In this document: in pieces, positions 10,540 through 20,449 of the stretch
Position numbering within the stretch: position 1 is the stretch's first letter
Layout: each line of letters begins with the position of its first letter
Source of the DNA: Bondarzewia mesenterica
Taxonomy: Eukaryota; Basidiomycota; Agaricomycetes; Russulales; Bondarzewiaceae
Reading direction: 5' to 3'
DNA: 28,842 nt
Assembly (NCBI GenBank): GCA_004802705.1
Contig: SGPL01000426.1
Span: 1 to 28,842, forward strand
The notes under the pieces: model-generated
Seen by the model: the letters and a program-made list of their open reading frames with translations, nothing else
Told to the model about the DNA's origin: nothing
The model's database searches: none
Made by a program: the position numbers and the translations under genes

Positions 10540-11870
10540 GGACCAATTGGCCTGTGGACTATAGATGTGTAAAGACTATGAATCACACAACCATATAAAG
10601 CTGCATGACTTGGCTGTGCAGATCTAGTGAATTACACATCTAATTTAAAATTCCTTTCAAAGGATGATCAGGCCAAAAGTCTAAGACTAATCTGGCCTCT
10701 TTCTGATTGCAAATCAATCCCTTTGATTTGTAATTCATATGGGTCACTCCATGCAGTTCAAGTGGATACTGCTGGACCCATATCTTTGTATTTGCAATTC
10801 TGACCCACTTTACTGCTTATTAATGTAGAAAGCTGGGATCTCATTGGTTCAACCCAAGGAGTTTACTGTGGATACATTTGTGTTGTGTTTGTTAGCACAG
10901 CCTCTTTTGTACATATAAAAAGAGAGGAGAAATCCCCTAAACAATCTAGTCCATTATTCTAGTTCACTTTTCCCCCATTTGACTCACCTCAAGGTTGTTC
11001 CAGTTCTTGAGCACCTTACCCCTTTGAACACTTGTTGACTGACTTTTCTAAGGTGGCTTTGCCCTCTTATTGAAGTCACTCTCAGGCTAGTAAATTCGTC
11101 TCTACACTTCAGGAAGCTCTATCCTAATCTAGAGGCAACCAGTCTACAGAATCAGTGTCTACTTCTGTGAAGTATCTGAAAGCACACAGCTTCTCAGGTT
11201 TTCATAGGATCAGTTGAATTCTGGTTGATCTCACCTTCTGGGATTGAATCTTAGCTTGCTTATCTTTTTCATCATCAGCATCTATCTGTATGCTAAAACT
11301 GAGTTTACGTCACGAGTTTACGCTGAATTGATATCTGAAGTCATGAAGTCTATGCTGAATTCAAGTATACATCATGAGTCTATGCTGAGTCAGTCTATCC
11401 AAAGTCTATGTTATTAAAGTCCAGTCCAGTCCAGTCTATGTCATGAGTCTACACTAAATTTACTGTCTACGTTTACGTCTTACATTTTCCATTCAGTTTA
11501 TGATCACATCTACATCCTTTCGTTTTCTTCTCATCCAGTTGATCTGATTGTGCTGAAGCTTTTGTCAAGCCCAGAATCTCCCACATTCATCCACGTTTTA
11601 TCCCCAGTGAATTCTTTCGACTTCTTCAGTCTAGTTCACTGCACTGTTCATCCTTTGAGATCTAGTGCATATTATCTCTTTAAGTCTTGTCAGGCAATAA
11701 AACAGACTGACCCCAAAAACACCTAGACTATTCTTCAAACAACATCAATTCTGAGATAGCCTGGATGCTTGAGTTTGTTTTACTTATTAAAGTCAGTTAA
11801 TGTGATTTAAGTGCACTCTCCCTGTGCCTCTCGCATCTGTCTAATTTCCTTAGAATAAATTTATAGCATA
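10540..11870 (+). repeat. LTR-like non-coding block (tentative)
   Basis: This block of about 1.3 kb has no coding sequence but shows promoter-like and terminator-like signals in the order expected of a long terminal repeat. A TATA-like ACATATAAAAAGAGAGG lies at about 10911-10927 inside a small hairpin (CCTCTTTT paired with AAAAGAGAGG). An AATAAA signal in GGCAATAAAACAGAC lies near 11692-11706. No second copy, primer-binding site or Pol sequence for it is visible in the window, so it would have to be a solo LTR or the leader region of the gene at 11890. The termini are not defined. A host promoter region is the alternative. Confidence 0.28.
11295..11465. repeat. Degenerate short repeats, TCATGAGTCTAYGCTGAATT type
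   Basis: Four imperfect copies of a roughly 20-bp phrase occur at about 11310, 11341, 11372 and 11440. The first three are spaced about 31 bp apart. Between the third and fourth there is also a CCAGT triplet run (CCAGTCCAGTCCAGTC). The array sits inside the LTR-like block. Its role is unknown. Confidence 0.6.
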
Positions 11871-11889
11871 ACACTGGCTGAGTTTACCA

Positions 11890-13105
11890 TGATCTCTGAC
11901 ATCAGCAAGTATTCTTTTCTGTTGAATGTAAGTAGTAAGAGAGAATATAGGGATGTGCTCATCACTATATATGGCTGAGAGGTGAGCCCCTCACTCATTC
12001 ACCTGCTGTCTATTCCTCATATTACATAGGCCTCAAAGGGACAAGGCTCACTGATGCCAAATATGCTCATCTCAGCCTAGTGTGACTAGGCCTATGTTAG
12101 TGTATTCCTTCCAGAGGAGGTTCACATCACTGAGGAGGGCCAGGAGGAGTTCATCCTCTAGCTCTCAGAATATCCACACCTGGCCAAAGAAGGTGACTTT
12201 CTCAGCAAGAAGGACCTCTGGAGGATCTGCCTCAGCATTAGCTTCCTTTTGAATGATATTTATCAGAAATAGTTCTCACAGCCTGACTCTGATGGGCCCA
12301 ATTCGAGATGTGTGACTGAAACCCCCCTTTATGTTCTCAGCTTTAACATTGACTTTGTCAAAGCCGATGAGATGGCCCTCACTCTTTGTAAGCAAATCAC
12401 ATTTTCAGTAATGGGTGTTTGGAGGATAAAGTTTAGTGAACATCAGAGTGAGGATGATAAGGGTAGGGGCTAAGACTCCAGGATGGCCAGCCTGAGCAGC
12501 AAAGAGAACTGGTTGGATGAAAGGGATGAGAGGCAACTGAGGGTGAAAGGGCCAGTGGTGGATGGTGCTGTATGGCCCGCCCCAGTTGTGTCCATCCATG
12601 AACCTAAGAAGGACATCATTATCCCTATCTCTAACCATCCATCAACTGTAGCCAACAGGCCAATAGCAATAGATAAGGTGAGTTTAGTTTAGCATGAATA
12701 TGTTGTAGAGAAACTAATTGATAAATACTGCTCAGGATGAATCTATCCTCTCTGATTGTCCATCTAACAAATAGCCTTATTAAGATACTAAAGATGTCAA
12801 TGTCGATGATGCTGATGATGCTGATGCTGATGCCGCTGAACCCATTCCTCAGAAGAGACAAAAGAAGGCAAAGGCAATCAGCTCACTGATCATGAAAGTT
12901 CAGGAAGAAGTATTTAACTTTAAATTTAATTATATTCTACTTCACTAATGATATTATGTCGACTTGCAGCTATTAAAGGGGCAAGCTATAAAAAAGGCCA
13001 AGAAACTGCCCAAATCTCACCCTGATGCTGATGCTGATGATGGCTCTAAGGCTGATTCCCTACCAGTCAAGGCCAAAAAGAGGAAGCTTCAGGTGAAAGC
13101 TGTGA
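11890..13105 (+). pseudogene. Decayed multi-exon gene of unknown function with Asp/Ala and Lys tail
   Basis: No family is recognised. From ATG 11890 a short exon (MISDISKYSFLLN) ends at a GTAAGT donor at about 11929. An acceptor near 12030 opens a long frame through about 12417 that reads AYVSVFLPEEVHITEEGQEE, LSEYPHLAKEGDFLSKKDLW, RICLSISFLLNDIYQK, ETPLYVLSFNIDFVKADEMA. Its in-frame stops are almost all TAG where CAG (Gln) would fit. A second coding block at 12483-12692 (ENWLDERDERQLRVKGPVVD; PIRP-like WPAPVVSIHEPKKD) ends at a GTGAGT donor. Downstream exons at about 12785-12915 and 12970-13105 encode DADADAAEP followed by KRQKKAKAISS, and HPDADADDGSKAD followed by KAKKRKLQVKA. The tail looks like a nuclear localisation segment, which is inference. 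The gene converges on the minus-strand gene ending at 13320. The 13106-13319 gap is AT-rich with no gene. Confidence 0.55.
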
Positions 13106-13319
13106 GTCTGACTTGATCAAGTAGTCAGTAAAGAGAGGAGCCTATTGTTTGTTAAACAAGAAGTCAGGTGGCCTATGCATCAAGCTGTAAATAGCCTTTT
13201 TTTAAATATATAATTGTTGCTCTTTTGCTGTTATAGTTTTTTATTTATTTATGGGAACAGTCTTTTATGTTATAAAAGAAATATAAAAAAATACAATCTG
13301 TATGTGATAATAATAAAAA

Positions 13320-15720
13320 TCAGACTGGAGTGTCACCCTCTAGCTGGTCCTCATCACTATCGATGATCACCCCCTCTGATCCCTCCTCACCCACTGCTGG
13401 CCTGCCTGTCACCCCTCCTTCATCCTTTATGGGCAAATCCTTGTCAAGATCAGCCTCATCGTTAGCATCAGCTTCAGAGTCAAGGTCCATAAGCCCTTCA
13501 CCTAGACCCATCTCCTCATCTATTTTCTTCCCCTTGTCCTCCACTCCCACATCTATTTTTCCATTATCCTGCACCTCCTGATCGAACAGAGAGATGAGTG
13601 GAAGTGGTGCACTGAGCATGGCCTTGGCTACAATTGGTGTCAATGAAGGGGATGGGTGTGATCGCTGGTCCCCTGTGAGGGTGGGCAGTGGGCCCCACTA
13701 AGGCAATAGAAGTAGCAGTAGTGACAGCAGTGTCAGTGAATGCTTTGATTCCAAAGGGCCTGTAGGGATGAATAAAATGGGGAGGAGCTCTAGCCCTGCC
13801 ATCTGCTCCAGCCACATGATCATCTTAAACTGATAGTTCAAGCTGGCCAGGTATAACTGATGGTTGCTGTTACTGGTCTTCTAGTAGTTCTCGAAGAGAT
13901 CTTTGAGAAACACCATCCTCTTATCGAGAAACTGCAGTTTTTCTGTGAGGCAAATGACAGTAGGATTAGTGATGATAGAGTGGTTGGACAAGAGGGTTGA
14001 GAGCACTGGGTCAGTGGTAGCATTAACAGCAGGGGGGGTAGGGGGTAGAGGACCTGTGATGGGTGGGAGGGGGGCCTCTTATCAGGACATGATTCCCTTC
14101 TTGATCAGCAGTGGGCATGGCAGCTTGTGAAGGTAGCATCAGCGGAAATGACAAGGAAGGTAGAGGTGGGCTAAGGGAGCTCTATGAGGATTTCATCAAC
14201 TTGGTGAAACTAGGATGAGTGACTAATGCCTGAGCTACTCCATAAAAGCATAAAAATTAAATTGTAAAAATTAAGATAAAATAAAATTTCTTACCAGCCT
14301 TTTTGCCCTTCTCCATATGCTCCTCACTAGATTGGCCAGGCTTGCTGATCTTAGTGATGGCAGAGAGGGGTAGAGGGTCCAACAGCCAGATGTGCTTGTG
14401 GATGGGTAGAGAAGAATGAAATGGTGGGGGAGAACAGGCTGGTGAGAGAGAACTAGATAGTGAGCAGGATGAGAATAGTGATGAGGGGGCAGTGATTTGC
14501 GAAGGTAGGAGATGGTGGTAGGACTGCATGCATTTCATCAGCTTCAGCATAGCCTCCACCATTCTGTGCATAGCTTCCTTATTTTAGAGCACCTTTGTAT
14601 TGCACCCCGTCTTTGTCTGATTGTACTCATGGCAAATGGCTTGCTCTGAGAAGTAGCATATCATTCGTCATTGCCAACACTTCTCACAAGACACCCTTGC
14701 CCATTCTTGCCTATCACTATTGATGTATAGAGAGCAGGGAGGGGAGGGACTGTGAGCAGCAGGCTGTGAATAGGCTAATGCCTTGGAGGCCTAGCAAAGT
14801 CAGTAGAAGAAATAAATAGATGGTGAAGTCACTTACTTTTCACTTCACTGACTTCGACATTGGCTTCAATGATGGGGACTCTATGTCCTCATTTTTTGAC
14901 TGAACCATTGTTCTGCTAATGTACTCATAGTGATGGTGCTTCTCCTTCTCTTTCTTCTTCCCTTTCTTCTCACTCTTTTTTTTTTCTCCTCATCATTCTC
15001 ATTCCTCTTGTGCTTATGACCTCTTTCCTCCTGTTCTTGACTTATTTCTCCACCCATCTCCCTCTCCTCTAGGTTCTCCTACCTCTGATGCTTTTCACCC
15101 CACTTTTCATATTCCTTGCTTATCTCTCCACTCACTATTTTGCCCTTCCCCTTTGCTCTTCCCTTTCTCTTGTCTTTTGCCTCTCTGGCCAAAACATCTC
15201 TAGTGAACGATATTGGCTTTGGGTGAGAGGGGCCTAGTTAGGTGTAGATGATAGGCTTGATCTCTGAGAGGGGATAGAGGGGAGATATCAGCCTAATATC
15301 TTCTTTTATGGGCTAGAGAGGGGAGAGAAGGGAGTTGTTGGCTGATATAAAACTAATATTAGCAACCAATAAATATTAATTATCTACTTATGACTTACCA
15401 AGCTCTCACCATAAGTTCTTACTGAGGTTGCTGTTGAACAGTGGAGTCAGTGGCTGGTTAGAGTATGGGATACGGGGGTGAGTGGTCGATATGCCTCCCA
15501 AGTCAAGTGAGCAGTGGGTGGCCTGGGTGGCTTTGATCTCCAAAACTGCACCATGTGCAAGGCAGGGCAAAAGAATCTTTTGCCCAGCCTTTGCACCTCT
15601 ATGTTGGGCAGTGATCAGGTCAACCTATACAAAGTTAGTGTAGTAAAAAAAAAAAAGATGAAGATAGATACTTACTACCTCACTGTAGATACAGCTGGGG
15701 ACATCGGTATTGGCTGACAC
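13320..15720 (-). pseudogene. Decayed gene with C6-like cysteine cluster, charged repeats and coiled coil
   Basis: Read on the minus strand from about 15720. The first block (about 15625-15415) reads AKAGQKILLPCLAHGAVLEI then LDLGGISTTHPRIPYSNQPL. A Lys/Glu-rich low-complexity region follows (about 15200-14860: GRAKGKGKIV, KEYEKWGEKHQR, KKGKKKEKEKHHHYEY), with a T-run near 14980 that shifts frame. Next is a cysteine cluster near 14700-14595: SCEKCWQ*RMICYFSEQAICHEYN ends in TKTGC, when read as two runs with Cys spacing close to C-x2-C-x6-C-x8-C and a second C-x2-C in which one Cys is Tyr. Then come MVEAMLKLMKCMQSYHH, a Ser/Pro-rich linker, a coiled-coil stretch near 13990-13830 (LTEKLQFLDKRMVFLKDLFE), and a strongly acidic tail (about 13545-13320: LDSEADANDEADLDKD). 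The stop is at 13320. The cluster resembles fungal binuclear zinc motifs, so DNA binding is possible but not shown. The protein is broken by stops, a frameshift and a lost Cys. No name is offered. Confidence 0.6.
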
Positions 15721-16420
15721 TGTACTAGCTTAGTGGACAGCAAGGGTGGCCTAAATGTGGGTAGTGATGCAGTGAGCAGTCTGGACAGAGGAAGATATTG
15801 GAGGTATAGAAAGGTGTCTTAATCACAATAGAGTGGGGCAATAGAATGAGGAGAACAAATGAGAAGGTAATGTGACTATATGAAATTTATTTATATGTGC
15901 TTATTTACCCTTCTTATTTGATAATTTTATTTTGAGTAAACACTGTGGGGCCAGTGACTGATGCTTCCTTGTGCACATATGCAATTTAAGCTGATTTGAT
16001 TGATGGCTAGGCCTTATTTAGGCTAGCTTTGACTCACAGCCTAAATAATCTCATTTCATATTATCAATTGGGCAGTGAGGTGAATTGAGCCAGTTTCTAT
16101 CAGCATCGGCTTTATTGGTGGAGTTGGCATCATCGGCAGTGTCAGTTTTCTTGTCGGCTTCGGCTTTAGCTTCAGAATAATCAAAATGAGTATGAAGTCT
16201 TTCAATAGAGGTTGGATAGCCATAAAGGCATTGAAGATTTATATAGTTTTAAGTATGTAAAAGTCTGTTCAGACCCCTTGTCACACTATAAGGTGGTGGA
16301 TATGATTTCACATACATTAAAATCAGTTATAGGATCCTTGAGCTCCTATCAGCCTTGAAGTTATTCTAGCCCTTTGTGATATTATTACTTGTTAAGAGTG
16401 GAAAACATTTTCAATGGTCA
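15721..16420. other. No full gene; one Asp/Ala-rich coding trace
   Basis: Most of this stretch holds nothing I recognise. Around 16100-16180 the minus strand reads EAKAEADKKTDTADDANSTN, an Asp/Ala/Lys-rich piece like the tails of the neighbouring genes. It keeps a few CpG sites (ATCGGC, GTCGGCTTCGGC) in otherwise CpG-poor DNA. It may be an N-terminal remnant of the gene at 13320-15720 or a relic of another one. Confidence 0.4.
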
Positions 16421-16850
16421 GCTGAACTGTCAGGATCGGGCATTAGTGAGAAGGCAAGGCTATAATATTGCCCTGCCCATGCTCAGCCAAACCGTCAGAG
16501 GTGAAGGATAGTGATGAATAAGCAAGGGCCTAATATTGCCCTGCTCATGCTCAGCTGAACCATCAGAGGTAGAAGATGGCAGCAAATGAGCAAGGGCCTA
16601 ATATTGCCCTGCTCATGCTCGGCTGAACTGTCAGATGTGAGGGATAGTGACAAATGGGCAAGGGCAATACTTGCACCCATCTAGCTCAGCCCAACTATCA
16701 GAGTAGGCAAATGATAATGCCAGCTGAACTATCAGAGATGAGCCCACATTGCCGTTGGTTGGGCTCGGCTGGACTATTAGCAATGGGCAAAAAGCACGTT
16801 CAGCTGGACTGTCTAAGACAGAAAAAAGGTAGTGAATTATGTGAGCTGTA
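16421..16850. repeat. Second tandem array, ~68-bp period, CpG-decayed relative of the 1-645 array
   Basis: The core TGCTCRGCYRAACYRTCAGA recurs in about seven imperfect copies: near 16420, 16480, 16548, 16617, 16684, 16720, 16760 and partly at 16800, with clear spacing of 67-69 bp for the middle ones. Between cores lies ATAGTGA...GCAAGGGCCTAATATTGCCC. The first clean core at 16480-16503 matches the reverse complement of the core of the 1-645 array at 22 of 24 positions, and both differences are CpG here turned to CpA. The array begins exactly where the Ty3/gypsy reverse transcriptase breaks off. Confidence 0.88.
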
Positions 16851-16855
16851 GACAT

Positions 16856-18199
16856 TTAGCATTGATATGTAGTAGAGGCATTGCATCCTCTCATGGGCAT
16901 GACTGTCCATTCATATAGGTCGAAAGGAGTAGTGATAGCCATGAGGTAGATGTCATCGAAGTAAATGTAAGTCTGAAAGAAAGAGTTCATCATGTCCATC
17001 TTGGCCCAAATTTTACCTTTTATACAGTCAGCAAGTATGTCATCAATGCACAGTAGGGGGTGATTATTAGCAACTATGTTCATATTAATTTAGTGATAGT
17101 CATTAACCCAATGAGAAAGGACATTAGGGTTGGCCTTTGGGACAACAAAAGATGAGGAGGCATGAGTGCTAAAAGAAGGTCGTATGTGGCTAGCAGTGAG
17201 GTGTTGCTAGAGTAGCATATGCCAAGCCTCTTTGTACTTATGAGGATAATTGTAGGACTGAGTCGTAATGACTTAGTTGAGATCTTTGAGTTAGATATAG
17301 TGATAGACATCAGTAGATAAATTATCAGTGTGTGAGATATCTGCAGGGAAATAGTCAATGTATTTTGTGCACATGTGAGAGTCTAGCTCCTTGAGCTACT
17401 CTGCATTCATGAGGGCCCTAATTTTATCATTGACAGCTGAAATGATATTAGGAGGATGAACATGTTTGCAAGAATATTTTATATTAGCATGTTGGTTGAG
17501 AAGCCGAGCAAAAAGCTCATTGAGAACAAGCAAATGAGTTTTTATTATAAACAAGGCAGGAATGGCCACAATAATAGGAGGTATAGGAAGAACAGGCTTC
17601 AGGAGATCAAAATTAAAATCTTTAACAATGCAAGTATCGAGCTCATTGTCGATGATGATGTGGTTGTGTTTTAAAAAGGGATAGCCAAAAATGATGGAAA
17701 AATAGAGCGAATTGGGTGCAATAATAGCACAAACTGTTTAAGATTTATATGCAAAGTCGAGTGAAGAAGCAGAGAGTTTGACCCAGTGGGTTGCAGAAAC
17801 TATCACAAAAATAGAGGACAGTGATGTAGAATTACAGTCTGAAATAAAATGAGAAGGAGAAGTCTTCATCTCTGTAGAGAAAGCCAAACCCATGAGAATA
17901 GCATGAGGCAAGCAGCATTTGCATAATTAAAGTTGGTTAATAAGAGATGCTTGTATCAGAACAAACTGAAAACTGTCATCAATTAATGCATTGACAGGGA
18001 TACAAACATAATTGATGGCAGATCTATCGAGAAGATAAGACTAAACAAGAGAAGAGGCAGAGAGGGGAGGAAGGGAAATGTTATTTCCATTGATGAGACA
18101 AGGAGAAACAAGAAGAGCAAAAGGACAAGAGACATACCCAACATCTATATGAGAATCAAAACCATTGCCTATGAGATCAGTTGTCCAATCCTCTAATAT
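16856..18199 (-). pseudogene. Pol fragment: protease-like segment and N-terminal reverse transcriptase
   Basis: After Gag, the minus strand shows a retropepsin-like segment: VNALIDDSFQFVLIQASL near 18000-17940, and IIFGYPFLKHNHIIIDNELD near 17690-17635. The linker leads to FPADISHTDNLSTDVYHYI near 17350-17295 and then reverse transcriptase: KYKEAWHMLLQQHLTASHIR, SSFVVPKANPNVLSHWVNDY near 17150-17090, and ADCIKGKIWAKMDMMNSFFQ near 17030-16970, where the D of KMDM is the first catalytic Asp. It continues to PFDLYEWTVMPMRGCNASTT and stops at 16856. The YxDD motif, thumb, RNase H and integrase are all missing. Frame must change between segments, and stops interrupt it. Confidence 0.9.
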
Positions 18200-19052
18200 A
18201 GGAATGACAGCAGTGATATGAGAGATTATAATGGGCATGGATACTACTGCAATAATGGGCTTATATGTGACAGCATTAGGAAAGCCATTAGGATAGGCAT
18301 TTGAATGATGACTAGCCTTGAGATGATAGCACTTGTAACAGCCATTGTTTTTGTGTAGGTGGTCTTTTTCAGCATCAGTAAGACACTGCACAAGAGCAAT
18401 GAAGGTGATTTAGGAATATGCAGAGCATGATGAGAAAGAAAGGACAGTACAGAATGATGCATTTTAGCAGGATTGAGAGAAGTGGAAGAGATAAACATAG
18501 CATGAGTCCTTTTATTATTGATCTTGCCAACTATTCGATCTATTCTTCAAAGGATAGATCAGGAGGACACACTTCCATTCTGATGTTGTAGCTGATGGTT
18601 TTATTAAAACCTAATTCTAACATGGCATAGAGCCTTTTATTACTGAAGAGAAAGCTCATTTTTTATAGGCAAAGGTTTGTGACTTTGACATTGTTGGCCC
18701 AGTCATAAAATGGCTAATTGTATTGACAAGCTTTTTAGAAGGAATTATGGATGTCACGGTCCTAGTCTTTGGCCAATCAATGTGTGCACAGTTCCTTGAG
18801 ATATTCATTGAAGAAAAGGGTCTTAAAGTGAGTAGCATTTATAAACATCCATTGGTGGACTTGAGGGTCATGAATGGTATATATAACATGTCCAACCTTG
18901 TCATCATTAGTAATGCTCTTGTGTGCAAAGAATACTTTATAGCCATTTGATCACTCAAAGAGTAGTACAGGTGAGAGCATGCCAGTGGACAAAGAGGGCA
19001 GTTCAGATAGCTTGGTATAGAAGAATTTGGATTTGGCAGACGGCACAGTCAT
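18200..19052 (-). pseudogene. Gag of the Ty3/gypsy remnant, with damaged zinc knuckle
   Basis: Structural protein that packages element RNA. The start is taken at ATG 19052, giving MTVPSAKSKFFYTKLSELPS, followed by SNGYKVFFAHKSITNDDKVG and DPQVHQWMFINATHFK, the usual opening of this Gag family. The capsid-like core runs from about 18960 to 18520, ending in DLSFEE*IE*LARSIIKGLM. The nucleocapsid zinc knuckle sits at about 18345-18290: GCYKCYHLKASHHSNAYPNG. It keeps two Cys and the His, but the fourth ligand, expected Cys, is Tyr. Several stops are present, including TGA where Arg or Trp is expected. The lost ligand would prevent normal RNA packaging even without the stops, which is inference from CCHC biology. 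Confidence 0.88.
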
Positions 19053-20449
19053 GTTCAGTTATACTAGAGTGTCAGTGTCAGTATCAGTATCAGAGGAATT
19101 GGAGAGTGATCAACAGCATAAAGACAGAGAAGTGAGAGGTATAGGTGAAAGAGGTGGGCAGAAGTAACACCATNTAGGGGTGACAATAATCAGTGCATNT
19201 AGTTTAATTCTCTGATAGTGCTCATATGCCAAGAATGGTGATGCATAGACTGGTGGTCAAGCAGATGGTGTAGGGCAGGGGAGGAGACAANTTGGGTAGT
19301 TAAGGCAAANGACAGCAGCAGTAGTACAATGTCANACAATNTCAAAAAAAAAAAGTATAGTGGCANTGCNGGAGGTGCAGCCATGCTCTCTGTGCACATA
19401 GAAGGATGAGTCATGAAGATGTATTAAGACACTCTAAAGTTGATGATGAGATACTAAAAGAGAAGAGTATCTAAAGAANATAANGAAAAGGGAGAGCGAG
19501 AGCAGGGCCTTGTATATTGTAGTTGTAGGCAAGCACGAGCAACTAGTGATACAATGGTGAGATATGTAANTGTCAGATGTGTGAACAAGAATGTNGATAT
19601 GAGTACAAGTAATGNCAGGATAGGCAAGTGAGTAGCCAAAGTAAGTATGTGTANTAAGTGGGCTTACATTGGGCNAGTTGAATGTCTTGATGTTCTTTGT
19701 CTCATGAGTATNCTATNTATTTTCATTTCAAGTCCTCGCTTAACATTGACAACATCATGCCAATAGGACCATCATTTTGCAGCTTGTCTACTCTTTTAGT
19801 GCCACAATGTGCATTGCAGCCCATACTGAGGAAAATAACCCAGATGACGAAATCATCACAACAATGCTGATTATGTTCACATTTTCATTGGTACTCACTG
19901 ATATAAAGCTTTAGGTGTTGTGCTTGACTCAGCATGCCCAACCCATTATTTTTATATAGTGGAGCCTCAAATAAATTTAAAAGCAAGAGTTGTTTTAGTA
20001 GAACAGACATTCAATNAAAATANTGAGATATCTGGCACAACAAGCCTTATTTANCAACCACTAAATATGAACCAAGGCTCATGGGCTTAAACCCTAGCCA
20101 GATGCTATCATCATTATTCTAGTAAGTCATAAGAGGCACATTAGCAAGAAAAAAANGATATNGAANATGAGTAAAAAGTATGCACTAATGATTCATGCTC
20201 GAGTATGACTTTCAATATAAACAAGGGTCTTTTCTTCAACAATCTCCTCTCCTCAGGTGCACGCTACTATTGTAAGAAGTGAGAANACCAAAAAACTTGC
20301 AGAAGATGTTATAAATATGCTCTTATTTAAAGTTGCGATGCATCTCATGAATATTTTNATTGCTAAAGATGTNNCCCAAGTCCCTAAAAATTAAAGCATA
20401 TCAGATATGGTTTTGATCAGTGAAAATCTAGTAACAAATAGGTGTGTGA
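19053..20449. other. N-containing stretch; no gene recognised
   Basis: About 20-30 ambiguous bases are scattered here and no family is recognised. One plus-strand piece at about 19750-19915 (ILQLVYSFSATMCIAAHTEE followed by NNPDDEIITTMLIMFTFSLV) reads like a protein fragment with two hydrophobic segments, but it is too short to name. The region just beyond 19052 should hold the 5' LTR and leader of the Ty3/gypsy element; I cannot define them. Confidence 0.4.

Larger units (their letters stand above)
16856..19052 (-). mobile_element. Ty3/gypsy LTR retrotransposon remnant, truncated inside reverse transcriptase
   Basis: The minus strand carries Gag, a zinc knuckle, a protease-like segment and the N-terminal part of reverse transcriptase in the order of Ty3/gypsy elements. 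The element stops abruptly at 16856, before the catalytic YxDD box, RNase H and integrase. The broken end touches the tandem array at 16421-16850. No LTR is visible beyond the Gag start at 19052, where the sequence becomes rich in N. Stops and frame changes occur throughout, so the copy is dead. Gag and Pol parts are listed separately. Confidence 0.92.

Noticed and set aside
17456..17674. Plus-strand 72-codon frame
   Set aside because: It is antisense to the Ty3/gypsy protease-RT linker, whose minus-strand reading matches the family.
18723..19135. Plus-strand frames with a start codon
   Set aside because: They are antisense to Gag, which reads clearly on the minus strand from 19052.
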